This document shows, one piece after another, positions 1 through 11,379 of a DNA stretch of 64,000 nucleotides. Under the pieces are notes generated by a model. The model was not told where the DNA came from. It saw nothing but the letters and a program-made list of their open reading frames with translations, and searched no databases. Origin of the DNA: Tetrastigma voinierianum (taxonomy: Eukaryota; Streptophyta; Magnoliopsida; Vitales; Vitaceae); assembly GCA_016808115.1 (NCBI GenBank), contig JAEQBH010004558.1, positions 180,971 through 244,970 on the forward strand, in the 5' to 3' direction. A program made the position numbers and the translations under genes. The stretch's first letter is position 1. The number at the start of each line of letters is the position of its first letter.

Positions 1-709
1 TTAGTGCTCCTACATCGAGCTTCGCACTTTCTGTAATAGCATAGAGCAAACTGCTTCTCGCTTCTCAATCGTGTCTCAAATGCTTTGTCAGTACTAAAAC
101 AGAGGCGTAAGTGAACCATACCTTAGCCTTCAAAATGTAGGCTTCCTGCTCGTGGTCTGGGTCCTCCTTTCTCCCCTGCCCCGCCTGCGCTTCCCACGTT
201 AGAAGCTTTTCCTCAGAATCTTTTAAATCTCGTTTTCCAGAGCTTTTCGAACTGGGACCCATGTTCGTGGTCTCCGCTATCCACAACCTCAAGAATGCCT
301 GCCCGCATGGCACCCACACCCTCCGACGAACAATCGATTGCCTTCGCCTACCGATTCGCATAGAATTCTTTTCTTCACCACGCCTTGTAGCCTCGACTTT
401 TGATGTGCGATGTGTTTCTCACTTGCTCAATCATCTATTCAGTGGGCAAGAGGTTTCGACCCTTTCCGATACAACCCTTTTGCATAATGCTTCCGCCTGG
501 AGTAGGCTTCCTCTGACACAAATTCTTCTATTTCTTCTCTGTTTTCCTTTGCCCTTGTTCGCTCTTTCTTCTTAGAAACCCACAGCACTGGGTGTTTCGA
601 TAAAGTATCTTTTCAACTCCGCTCCTTCCTGGGCCTCGTTTTCTTCTTCCTGTTGCACGTGTTCCTCCCCGATTTCTTCCGCATTAGGCACTGACCGGGT
701 TTCAGCCAT
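1..709 (-). pseudogene. 3' ORF after integrase, similar to the 'putative plant transposon protein' domain (Transposase_32 type), partial
   Basis: A reading region begins at an ATG on the minus strand (707-709). Its first residues are MAETRSVPNAEE, followed by a Glu-rich acidic stretch, and it runs off the left edge. Further in are short matches to the domain found in many Athila-like elements: a W-V-P stretch, HGP-like residues, 'LTWEAQA', 'LKAKVWFTYAS' and 'TKHLRH'. Several stops and frame changes interrupt it. In Athila-type elements an extra ORF of unknown function lies between integrase and the 3' LTR, sometimes called env-like, and its position here fits. I see no signal peptide or membrane segment, so an envelope role is not supported. 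The family call comes from remembered motif patterns and is moderate. Confidence 0.55.
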
Positions 710-1595
710 TTGAAAAGGAAGGAAAGTTTCTGAAGATTTTGGGAACTAGGGTTTTCAGGAGTTTAGAATCGTGGCGGTAGAGGATGGACTGCTCGAATTT
801 GAATGGAAGTGGAAAGTTCTCCAACCGCTGCAATTAATCAAATCTATGAGGTCTAATGATTATTTCATTAAATTTCAATACATACTTCAATGCGCTGTTG
901 AAACTATATGTCGTCATTTAAAATTAGGTGACGGTACCAAGCTACCAAATCTTATTATTGCCGTGACATAGAATTACTTGTCATTTATTGTTACTCAACC
1001 AATGCTGGATAATAATCCGTCAGGACAACAAATATCCTCTATATGTTATAAATGTCACAACTTCTCCTGTAGGCATTTGTTCTTGTCGCGACCGCTTCTT
1101 CTTTCTTTCAATCGGGTCAAGACATCCCTAATGATGCCACACTAGCCAAGATTTCGCTTCAATTTATCGATCGACGTATTTAATCTCTTTATCGACCAAA
1201 CTCTCAAAGATTAAAGAAACTAAATTCACACAAAGAATTCATTATTATATTCATTTTATTTCCTCACATAATTTTTCTAGGGAAAAGAATGCTTCCTTGT
1301 TTTCCTTAATTCCTTCCTGTTAATTGCTGAAGTTATCCTGAATTTTAATCTTCCCTCCTTTCTTCGCCTTTTTGTACGAGCATTCTGCAATTTTGACAGA
1401 AATGGTCTAATTAATACAAAAATCAAGTCCTATATTAAAAGCTAATAAATAAACATAAATTCTAATAAAATTCAAAATCTAGATTTGAGAAATGAAATCT
1501 GTATACATTATTTCTAGCTTATTCTTAATGACTTGCTGCTTAATCCTTCTTTCAGATAACCCAAGCTCTTCCATTCCTTCTTCTCTCCTTAAATA
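710..1595 (-). other. Non-coding spacer between integrase and 3' ORF of A1
   Basis: About 0.9 kb of AT-rich sequence with no coding segment I can support. The stretch about 1200-1560 is especially A/T rich and resembles the region just beyond the integrase C-terminus in A2 (about 31040-31300). It is probably the linker between pol and the 3' ORF. Confidence 0.5.
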
Positions 1596-1599
1596 GTGC

Positions 1600-2720
1600 T
1601 TCGGCCTTGTCCATTGACTCTAAATTTCTCCAAAAGATCTGCCCCACGTCACTGCCTCCAAATGTATTGGTTTGACACCATTGTGTATGGTCCACCCCAT
1701 TTTGACTTCAAACTTCCCCGGGAACAATTTCAATCTAGAATTAAAACAAAGAGAACCTGCTCTCAAGCTTCCGAACTCCTTCTCAGATCCTTTGATCATG
1801 CCATTTCTTTGCTTTATCCTTGTATTCTTCAGCATTATCATAGTCATTTCTAATTCTTCCAATCACAAACAGCAAATCTTTCTTCTCATAGCTTTAAAAC
1901 TAAGTTCAACTTCTCGATGGCCTACATCATTTTGTATTCCAATTCCGCAGGTAAGTAGTGACATGGTTTCCTAAAACAATTTCAGAGTGGGGACATTCCA
2001 ATAGAGTTTTGTGCGTGCCCCGTAGCTTCTCCACACAAGATCATCAAGTTTGGAAGACCAATCCTTCCCCGCCAGCTCACAAATTTTTCAAGTATTCTTT
2101 AATCTCCCCGTTGGAAATTTCTCATTCCATTGGTCCTGTGGATGATAATCTAGACTCATTACATGTTTGATCCCATACCGCCGCGGTTTTGCAAATATCT
2201 TGCTTTGCAAAATGGCTTCCCCCCATCACTAATGATAGCCTGGTGTTCCACCGCTTCAAAATATTCTTTTTCAGTAAGAAACTCACAATCGATTCGTGAT
2301 CACTGAACAAGCCACGCTCCACCCATTTGGAAACATAGTCAACTGCTAGCAGTATATATAGGTTCCTAAATGATAGTGGAAATGGTCCCATAAAATTTAT
2401 TCCCCATACATCAAAGATTTGTACCACCATTATGCCTCTTAGGGGCATTTATCACGCTGATATTTCCACCTTTGGCATCTGTCACATAATTTAACCCATT
2501 CTAAGACAATCTCTCGAAAATAAGGCCAATAAAATCCGTGATTGGAGTATCTTATGAGTCGTTTCTTTCCTTAAAATGCCCCATATGGTGATGCATGACA
2601 TTCATCCGTAATTTTCCTTGTTCATTTTCTCGCACACATCTTCTATTATCATATCAGCACCTCTTTAAATGTGAGGATCATCCCAAATATAATACCCGCC
2701 GCGCCCGCTCTCTTCATTGG
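1600..2720 (-). pseudogene. Integrase of A1 (gypsy), broken
   Basis: Integrase inserts the cDNA into chromosomes. From N- to C-terminus on the minus strand: an HHCC zinc-binding region at about 2450-2720 with a clear CDRCQ and a Y-W-P stretch; the catalytic core at 2122-2448 with DVWGI.FMGPFP and AVDYVSKWVE; and the C-terminal region at 1620-1862 with FNSRLKLFPGK, a signature of Athila-like integrases. The first catalytic residue, normally Asp in G-I-D-F-M-G, is Asn here (codon at 2395-2397). The second block (S-D-G-G-S-H-F) is split by a frame change. Non-functional. In A2 the same gene is interrupted by element F. Confidence 0.87.
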
Positions 2721-2859
2721 GAGGTGAATTCTAAGGAACTACTCCACAAGATAATAAATAGTTCACAATGTCGACATACCATGGAAGTTGACGGAAACTT
2801 TCAAAGCGATTGCTAAATCTGTAAAGTCTGTTAATATTACTTTCTCTTCACTTTGTGCT

Positions 2860-4130
2860 TCTTTCTACTCTTGACAAGTGATCGGCTATCACATTGTCAC
2901 ACTTGCCCTAACCTTGATCTCGATTGATCTCTTACTGTCGCGGTACCGCCTTATCAATCTTGGCTTAGCTTCCTTCTTTGACATCGGTACTTGATTCTTT
3001 GCATGACGTCCGTGCATGGGCATAACAACGCAGGATCCTAAATGTATTGCTTGAATTTTCCTGGCTTAAAGACTATGGCTAACATTTTCCTTTTCGGTTG
3101 TTGAGTAGCTTTCTTGTGCCTCATTAGAGGATTACACTAGCATAGTATATGATCTAAATATTTTCTCTTTATGTTTGTCCAAGGCGACTCCATTTGCAAA
3201 ATCTTGGCATCACACATTATCTCAAAACCACGATGTCGATGCGGCCATTATAGGTGCTTGAATCAATTTGATCTTGATTTCTTCAAAAGCCTTGCGAGAG
3301 TCCTCAAAATTAAATCTTTATATCTTCTCCATTAATACGCATAATTAGTGCAAAATTTATTTTGAAAAATTCCTTGATGAATCTCACGCCAAAATCAGGC
3401 ATGCCCCGAAGCTTCTTACTCCTTTCTTGTGGTAGGTGGTGCTGAAGTTTTAATAATGGATATCTTGGACCAATTACACTTGAGTCACAGCCAGCAGAAA
3501 TTTTATGTCGAAACGATACAGCCACATCACCATAAAATGGCATTTTCCCGATTCGGTGCTAGTTGTTTGTCTTGGCATCTTTGAAACCTTTGTTCCAAGT
3601 TCTTCTTCAAACAACGATCAAAGCCCGGACCAATACCACCGTAAATTCATCCGTAAAAATTTTCATAACCTCTTGACAATTAAGAATATTGACATCATAC
3701 ACCTTTGGAATGTGGCGAGGCATTACACGGCCCGAATGGCATCCTTACGGCGAAGGTACCATAAGGACATGTAGATGGTCTTTCTTGGTCCTCGGGGTGC
3801 AATATGTCTGATTGTATCCTGAATATCCATCCAGGAAACAAAAGTGAGGGTGTCACTTGCCGATCACATCCGGCGTCGATCCAATGAAGAGACGAGGAAA
3901 ATGATGCTCTCTGGTGTTTGTATTCGACTTCACGTAATCAATGCATACCCTCGACTGTCAACGTTTCTTGTTGAATCAACTCATTTTTTCTCCTTTGCGG
4001 ATCACGATGAAATCCACCTTCTTTGGAACCACATGAGCTGGACTCGCGGGGTATGAAATTGCATAAATGAAACGGCATTCGGCGATTTGAGTACCTCGCT
4101 TCTTGACTACTTCCTTCATTGCGGATTCGA
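2860..4130 (-). pseudogene. Reverse transcriptase and RNase H of A1 (gypsy), broken
   Basis: The minus strand carries RT landmarks in the right order: AHVVPKK near 4018-4045, VCIDYVK near 3930-3960, a TFQRCMMSIF-like stretch near 3660-3720, GKCHFM near 3525-3550, then HKIS and FIKEFF at 3310-3543, with RNase H remains below. Intact homologous blocks in A2 (37090-38549) confirm the reading. At least six frame changes or stops separate the blocks, so no long ORF survives. Confidence 0.82.
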
Positions 4131-4639
4131 TTTAAGCTTTGATGTTCTACAATTGGCTTTGAGTTTCTTCTTGAGAGAATATTGTGCCTTCACCAAGAAT
4201 TGATGGGTACGATACGCTTGAGCTCTTGATGGACAGTATGGGCTAACATGTTTCTTGAATCTTGACAAATTTTATGTTCCTCCTCATCTTGATATACTTC
4301 GAGATAATCCTTTGGTTTCTACGGGGTGGTTCTAAGTAAACATACTTTAAATGACTTGACAATTCTTTCAACACTAGCCCTTCTTCACTCGTTTCTTGTT
4401 GAATTTCCACCTTTTCATTTTTCTCTTGTTAAATCCCTACGCTGCGTGTAACCATCCGCAGTTTCTATAGAATGAGAAGCGTTGTATGGACAATCGAGTA
4501 ATCAACCCGATGTCATAGAAATTCATCTCTTTTCATTTGATAAAAATTTAGACATTACAATCATTGTGAACATCGGGGTTGTGGGTAGACATCATCGAAA
4601 CTACATTGAAATTTTCTTTCTATACATGTACATATCTGC

Positions 4640-5020
4640 GCATGCCGCTTTGATCAAGGTGACTTGGCCCGACTTCCTCTCAACCTTAGGTAAGAACTCC
4701 TTTGCATCGATCAAAGCGACTCATTGGCAGGAATGGTCTTTCCGATAGCGAGTACTTGTGAAGATGCATTATTCTCGAGAATGATGAAGTCTCTTGGGAA
4801 AACAAATTTCAATGATGTGACACATCTTCCAGAATCTTGGCCGGGTTTACCATCGATCACATGCGCCCATTTGAAGGAAGTAATAAGTGGTGGGAATCCA
4901 ACTCCCCAAGCAATTGGCAGCAACGAGAGCGGCATCTGGTTATACTGGCTAAGCGAGTCACGAGAGGAAGCTTTTACGGATTTCAACTCCTTCCATGATC
5001 TGAGGAATTGTAAAACTCCA
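4640..5020 (-). pseudogene. Aspartic protease of A1, broken
   Basis: Retropepsin that would cleave the Gag-Pol polyprotein. The minus-strand reading at 4711-5028 shows N-x-MPLS, then FVFPRDFIILENN, equivalent to the family's F-I-F-P-V-D-F-V-I-L-D-M-E block, then a degraded equivalent of the GRPFLAT strand. The active-site Asp segment lies in another frame and is not clear. It lies between gag (right) and RT (left), as expected for gypsy elements. Confidence 0.68.
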
Positions 5021-5049
5021 CAGATCATTCATCTTTTAAGCAATTCTTT

Positions 5050-6700
5050 CTTGTCAAAGCAACACGCAAGTAGCAGTGAGATTCACCATCCCTTCTTCTA
5101 CGATCTTTCTTTTCTTGCTCATAATTTCTTTCAGGAATTTAGAATATAGTGGCATCCCCAGTCACTACTTGATAAAGGGTATGCGATCTCTAGTTTTACG
5201 AAAGGTTTTGAGAGGCTGCCTGGCCTTTCACTCTATCTTTGAGGATTCTGCGATCGCTATGGAAATAGCAGCTGCGAGTCTAGAGCTATGGATGTCCTTC
5301 AGGTCCTCTTTCTTTCTCTCCAGTTCTTCTTCCCTTTTAAGGCTTTCTTTTTGATCTTCTTGTAATTTTTCTTTCATCAATTCAACTCCTTCCCACTCTG
5401 GCTACACGACCATACGATCTTTGGATTTTCTTTGTGTGGCTTGGGAGAGGTGTCTTTCTCCCCGGCTTTTCACGGGTTAGGGCAATTTATACTACCAAGT
5501 CTCAGGGTTCTTGAGGTTGCATTGGTGGTGTTAACTTGAAAATTGAGCGCGATTGTTCCCGATTCGAACTCTATTCATGGAGATTCATGACTTCTTATTA
5601 TCCCATGAACTCGGCATACGTTCTTCCAAAAAGATAGGGCCGTCCGCGACCACGATATTCATTTTATGTGTTCATTTCCTTCCTACTTTGCTAGCTGCTG
5701 GAATCTTTGTGAATTTGCGATAACCACAATGGAGGTTTTGTACTTGCCTTGGGCCTTGTGAAGCCCCTCCACCATACGAAAGATTCTCATGATTCCTCAG
5801 TGTCGGTAGGTTGGTATTGGGTTTGAAATGGTAGTTTCTCGGCTCACCCAAATACTTAACCTCTTGACATCGTAAATTTTTCATCGATAAGCTCTACTCG
5901 GTACTCCTTGATAATTCTCTTTTCATTGCTCTATTTCATGGGCGGGTGTGTCTTTCTTTTCCTTCTTTGTCCATCGGTGCATAATGGCGTCGACTTGGCC
6001 TCCATGGGTGTCATTTTGCTCGACTCGAGATCCAGCACTTTTCCTCTGTTGTTTCCTCTTGAAAACCCGGAAGGAGTTTTTCATATTACGTGGCAGGGTC
6101 CTGATCGGATCTCTTGCCTCCTCAGCACTCTTACGTTTGAATGCTCCACAGCATGAAGCATCAATGATCCCTTTTGATATATCATTCATGGAATGATATA
6201 CAATGTCCATCACGAGTCTAAATCTATCCGTGCATTGGACATCTTCGGCAGCAGTTTAAATCTTTCCCCGAAGCCACGTAGAGGCTTTCATCCTCCTATT
6301 TGGAACACGATGATTTCCCTCCTTCTGAGGGTGGTGGCGGTGGGAGAAGAATCTACCTAAGTAGGCCTCACCGACTCCTCCAGAGTGTCAAGCGAATCCA
6401 TATGGTAAGAACTGTACCATGTAGGCTGTTGTATCGATAGAGAGAATGGGAATAGATGTAGTCACGATGACTTCGAATGCCACTTGCAGTTAAGAAGCTG
6501 TATTAGCCATCACGAGGAAATCTTCGAGTGCTCATTTGTATTCGGTGGGATGGCGATAAACTAATCTTCAGAACCATTGTCGATCTTTGATTTAGTTAAG
6601 TTATTGGCATCTTCTGGTACATCACGATCATGATATTCATCTGAATAATTGGTCTCAGAAATCCTCCATTATTATGCGTGATTTGGAGGGTCTTAAAGAA
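5050..6700 (-). pseudogene. gag: gag of A1, broken
   Basis: Structural capsid/nucleocapsid polyprotein. The best block is 5923-6213: NDISKGIIDASCCGAFKRKS followed by AEEAR. It matches the A2 gag block (44796-45011) almost residue for residue and is a recognisable Athila gag motif. Downstream, 5672-5884 holds an N-T-x-x-P-T-L-R-N-H-x-N-x-S-Y stretch, the equivalent of the conserved 'NPGWRNHPNFSW' region near the gag C-terminus. Frame changes separate the blocks. The region 6213-6700 is the probable N-terminal part. No Cys-His zinc knuckle is visible. Confidence 0.78.
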
Positions 6701-7043
6701 TTTGCTTCTCTATGCTCTTCATTAATTTCGTCTTTCGTCTTCCATGGTTGAGTTTTACGCCTTCTTTATCTTGCTCCGAAGCTTCAGTGTTTTCTCTAGT
6801 GCATGTCTCTTTGGAATCGGATCGGGTGTTGTTCCTATGCATTAAACTTTTGTTCCTGAAATCAAAACATACTTACATTAAAAGGATTAGTCTGGTCAAC
6901 AAATATTTTCAATATGGTTTGTTAAAAGTTAGTGGCTAAAAATAACCACCGCATGAAAAGCTATTTTTGTTCTTTTTCTTTTAAAAATGTCCAAATTAGT
7001 ATTTCCTTCTTTCATCTGAATATTGATTTAATTAAATTCTTTT

Positions 7044-7067
7044 GATCCCACAGGCAATGGCATGCAT
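7044..7067 (-). promoter_or_regulatory. Degenerate primer-binding site of A1 (tRNA-Asp type)
   Basis: The plus strand reads tcccacaggcaatggca just inside the LTR edge. It is a decayed complement of TGGCGCCGTTGCCGGGGA, the tRNA-Asp primer site known from Athila and Calypso elements. Its orientation places the 5' LTR on its right. Confidence 0.65.
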
Positions 7068-7073
7068 AAAACA

Positions 7074-9457
7074 TGTTGATCGAGCCAAGCATGTACACAA
7101 GCCAGCGACAACGCTACCCAGACTATTGTTTTAATCTGAGCTGCTTGGTACCATAAACTCGTTGATTGAGAGGCCAAAATTACATATACACGGTTTTTAG
7201 CATATCACCACGAGTTATTAATTAATCGAGCGATGCCTACCTGGCTTTGTTGATATTATACTTTTCAAACCAAAAATCTCCTAGAATAAATCATTTCGAG
7301 TTTTGGTTACGATGCGATGTCTGTAGTGCAGTCGACAAGTAATAAAATGGATTTAAGTCCATATACCTCGATCCACAGAGATCTCGAAGAATTTAATGTC
7401 AACTACCACGACTACTTACTCGGCTTATTATATTTGGACCATAGAATTAGATTGGTGTCGACTTATAAAAGTAGAATTGTATGCGCTAATTCAAAGGGAA
7501 ATAAATGAAACGATCAAATAAAGCGAAATAGCAAGAATAAAAGTATAATGAATTTCTAAGAAATGAATGCGAATAGTTATCCTCGAAGACACATCAAGAG
7601 AAACGATTGTAGTGAGCGATCAATTCTACGTAGTTATCTTGATAAATTTCTTGATTATCTCAAGTTTCAAAATACATCAGCGTTTGCATCAGTCAAATTT
7701 GGATCTCCATCACATTCGACATCTAATTCATCCTGATTCTCTCGAATTACGAGGAGCGAGATAACTAATTTTAAAAGAACTTCATAATCACAATTATTTT
7801 TCTTTTGCAATACTTCATACCATTTTATGAATTTGTAAACCTTAGCTCCAGTTATCGGTCAGCTTGAGATGTCTGACTTCAGTTACTCCTCCCTCAAAAT
7901 TAGAATAGTGCCCGCCCTTGGGGGCCCAGATCTCGGCTAACACGGGATTAGCTCACTATCAGAGATTGAGGTGGAACTCTTTGTTTGTTTAAATAGATAA
8001 CTCTTTCAACTCGTTCTTGATTTCAAGTGAGAAGAGGATTTATCTAGAAGTGAACACAAAGCTCAGATCCTTAATAGCGAGGTTAGTATACCTTCAAAAA
8101 TATACATTACTCCTCAAGAATGTCTTCCATGTGTCACTCGGAGGACCTCATGAAATCCTTAATGACCGAATCTTAAGCCCCGGGTATAGAAAGCAGTATT
8201 GAGGGATCCCCACACGAGACAAGAAACACAAAATAAGTAAATTCTTTCAGCGAAATTAACAAGTTTCTTTGGAAGCGACTAAGGGAAAGATAAATTCGAT
8301 ATAACGTTCATAATGGAAGAATTTGGGTTCTCGATTCTTGAATTACGATCTGACATTCCTCGATCATAAGAATAAGCGCAATTTGAAGCGAAGAGCTGTG
8401 AATTCAGAAATTTGTGAAACTGAGACATTCAGGTAGTAATTTGAGAAAGAAATTGAATTCTAGGTCAACTTATTGATAGATAACATCCAAATCAAGGAAA
8501 ATACAGCAGTAAAATTACGAGAAAATAATATGCTCTAAAACGACGGAAATAAAAGAAATAAGAAAAAGAAAAGAAAATAAAATAAAATAAAATAAAAAAT
8601 TTGAAAAGCCCGAACTGCAGATCTCTCATGCAGCACTTTGCAACTTCCTTTCTTTTATTATGGGTATTTAGCGTATTTATAGGATTTTCAATTGGGCCTA
8701 ATCTGATATGGCCTGCGTAGGATTTCACGGTAGCCGGGCCCAAAATTCTTTGTTCAAGTGCGACCTCCAACTTCCTTATGCCGCCTTGGCATTCATGTCG
8801 ACATCGATCTCGCATCATCGTGACATCGACTTAAAGTTTCTGAGGTTTAGTTGATGCGCTTGTGATGGCCAGCGACATCATGGCCTTGTCAGCGACATCC
8901 ATTCTAGTCGCTGCGATCTTCAATGGTTGTGCGTCTTGGCGACATCAGGGATATTTATGTCGGCGACATGGGCTCCGAAGTCTTGCACCCTTCCTTTAGT
9001 TGTCATGATGGCCAGCGACCTCGAGTTTTCTTGTCGGCGACATCGCCTATCTTCTTTGAGCGCGCTGGTTGTCTTTGATGTCGCGACCTCAGTTTTCTGT
9101 CGCCCATCATTCACCACAATTTACGCTCCTTCCTCGACTTCCTATCTTTGTGATCCCGTCCTCGCGACCTGCATCGAATTCTCTTAAATTTTCTTGATGT
9201 CACGACCTCAGAACTGGACTTTGCGGACCTGGCTGCATGTGGCTGAAGCGGATTGCTTTTATTTACCACGCTCACCTTAATTATTTGCACCTTTATTCCC
9301 TTATTCTTGCATTTTTCTCTTGCCTTTTCCTTCTTTCTTCCATTCTACGCTAATAACAAATGGATGAGTTTCTTCATATTTGCAAAGTAATTGTCCCTTT
9401 TATATGAAAATCAAGCGAGAAAAATGAATTTAAAATAGATGACTTTTAAGCTCATCA
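7074..9457 (-). repeat. 5' LTR of A1 (family A, about 2.4 kb)
   Basis: It is similar along its length to 25578-28214 and 45866-48484. On the minus strand it starts with TGATGAG (plus ...ctcatca, 9451-9457) and ends beside the primer site. A TATA-like box on the minus strand lies at 8671-8682 (CTATAAATACGC). The promoter-distal part (8780-9210) carries repeated GCGACAT/CGCGACCTC words, more decayed than in A2. Confidence 0.82.
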
Positions 9458-9641
9458 AAGGAGCGAGACGACGGGGAATTTCGCTATAGTAGCGAGAATT
9501 TAGCTACATTAGCGAAATTTTAAACTCTTATAACAATTCGCTACATAAGCGAATTTCGCTATAGCAAATTTTTTTATTGTAGCGAAATTTAGCTGACCAG
9601 GCCCTCGTTACAATAGAAAATTTCGTTAATAGCGAAAATTT
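9458..9641. repeat. Fragment of a B/C-type LTR made of 'tagcgaaatt' words
   Basis: About 180 bp between the A1 LTR and the copia LTR. It is packed with alternating agcgaaatt and aatttcgct words, the same texture as the LTRs of families B and C. It is probably a remnant of one of them, and no boundary can be set. Confidence 0.5.
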
Positions 9642-10018
9642 TGTTGGAATTCTGACGGAATATCAATCTGATTAGGAACATAAATGCGGCGGAATTTAAA
9701 AATTTGTCATTTAACCCACAAGGATCTGGGCGTTTCATAAAGCCTTTAAGGAGGGAAGGAAGAGTGCGAAACTTACCTCTTGTAGATCGATTAGTCAAGC
9801 CTTCAAAGTCTGTGTCTTGGTTTATTCGGATCTTCAAAGGTCTTTGCCTTTACGGCGACCACCCTCTACAAGTATCCACACACGAACAAATAATAAACGA
9901 TCTTGTTGAATGCTAGTTCAGGTTTGTCTTCTCAAAACGAAATTAGGGTTTTTCTTTTCTTTCTCTCTGTTTTTGATTTTCTCAGAGTAAAAGACGACTA
10001 TAACAAAAATATATATGT

Positions 10019-10020
<2 letters not shown>

Positions 10021-10064
<44 letters not shown>

Positions 10065-10082
10065 TATATATATATATCTATA
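10021..10082. repeat. (CA)21 microsatellite followed by (AT)n
   Basis: An uninterrupted CA run at 10021-10062 passes into an AT-rich run to about 10078. It lies within the copia LTR. Confidence 0.97.
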
Positions 10083-10147
10083 TAAGTCTGCTAGGGTTTA
10101 AGTCAAAAGCGAATTTTAGAATTATTATATATTTAAAACACTTTTAA

Positions 10148-10425
10148 ATAATAACAATTTAAATTCACAAAACATAACAGTTCAAAGACATAACCGTTTC
10201 CGCAATTTAAACTTTTCTCAAAATTAAATTCTAATTTAAATAACAATTTAAATTCACAAAACATAACCGTTCAGACATAACCATTTCGAGAAATTTAAAC
10301 TTTCTCAAAAATTAAATTCGAATTTAAATAACAATTTCAATTCACAAAACATCAACAAGTTCAAGACATAACCGTTTCACAAATTTAAACTTTCTGAAAT
10401 TAGAATTCGAATTTAAATAGCAATA
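10148..10425. repeat. Three tandem copies of a roughly 90-bp AT-rich unit
   Basis: Copies begin near 10148, 10241 and 10329. Each contains aatttaaattcacaaaaca, then gacataaccgtttc, then aatttaaactttct. They lie in the copia LTR, where they would lie downstream of the start site in an element transcript. Confidence 0.88.
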
Positions 10426-11336
10426 ATTGTTGTGCAATTTAAAATAATATCATCATTTTAAGTACTACGAGGGTGAAAAACCATAGCAGATTTATTTATT
10501 GGTTCTTAATGTGTGACCCTATAGGTTCAATTAACATTGTGATGAGCTTTAAATCACATTTGATCCCCTCTGAGTCATAAGTGGCCTCACAGCGAGACGG
10601 TATATGACTGCAAGTTAAATGAAAAGCTAATAATTCGAGACAACCTTAATATAGCTAATGACATAATCCTTTTGTCTCATGATATCTTGATATAATATAA
10701 GGCATGGACAAAGTCAACCTTATATCGTTTTATCTTTGATTACTTGAAACTGATTAAATGACTAAACAGTGGCATGGATCTCCGTCAATTGTTTGACACG
10801 ACATATTTCTCAGTCTCAATTGTCGGGGGACCAAGATATCTCTCTCTTATAATAGGAGAGCCAAAATTCCATTTTATTCTCTCATATCTCACTATAATTC
10901 TTTTTATGTTCAAGTATAACCTTTATAGTCATCGATTAAAAACCCGGCGTTTGATTATGCTCCAACCTGATATTCCTTATGTTGAGAACTATAGCGATCT
11001 AGTTGAGGATTTAATGACCGCAATGTAGAAGTTAACTTATGACTTTGTCGATGTTTTAATCTCAAGGCCAGTGCATCGATATTTGTTCTCAACAAATAGA
11101 TATAAATTTGATTTGTATCTCATACACATATTTAACCCATGAATATCAATCAAACTTTATACTAATCTTAATTCATTGTTATTCCCATATGATATGCCGA
11201 TTAGGAACATTTAGAATAATTAATAATATTAAAGGACATTATATAATAAACATCTGAATCATCATAATAATTAATTCTCATAAATAATTAATGCCATGTC
11301 CATACAATAGTATTTGGAAACCTTTATTACTAACTA

Positions 11337-11352
11337 TCTCCCCACTAACGCT
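11337..11352 (-). promoter_or_regulatory. Polypurine tract of copia element E
   Basis: The minus strand reads GCGTTAGTGGGGAGAT immediately before the 3' LTR, the expected place and composition for the plus-strand DNA primer. Confidence 0.7.
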
Positions 11353-11379
11353 AGGCCCATTCGTAATGTATCTAATACC

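Larger units (their letters stand above)
1..9457 (-). mobile_element. Element A1: Athila-type Ty3/gypsy retrotransposon, 3' end outside the window
   Basis: Read on the minus strand, the order is 5' LTR (7074-9457), degenerate tRNA-Asp-type primer site, gag, protease, RT, RNase H, integrase and a further 3' ORF. This is the usual Athila order. The 3' LTR is not seen and must lie left of position 1 or be lost. All domains are recognisable by motif, but stops and frame changes break every one, so the copy is dead. The same family recurs at 25578-48484 (A2) with the same LTR, gag, pol and primer-site arrangement, which fixes the boundaries. Lineage assignment rests on gag, protease and integrase motifs and the primer site. 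Confidence 0.87.
9642..11336 (-). repeat. 3' LTR of copia element E (about 1.7 kb)
   Basis: The left edge reads TGTTGGAATT and the right edge ...TTACTAACTA, an imperfect inverted terminal repeat of copia type. The right edge abuts a purine-rich tract on the minus strand (AGTGGGGAGA), directly after the end of RNase H. The LTR includes a (CA)n run and three tandem copies of a roughly 90-bp unit. No second copy is in the window, so the edges rest on end motifs only. A weak minus-strand TATA-like sequence lies near 10848-10862. Confidence 0.72.

Noticed and set aside
261..575. Plus-strand open frame of 104 codons
   Set aside because: It is the antisense shadow of the A1 3' ORF remains.
4724..5149. 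Plus-strand 141-codon open frame
   Set aside because: It is antisense to A1 protease, and the minus-strand reading has the retropepsin-like blocks.
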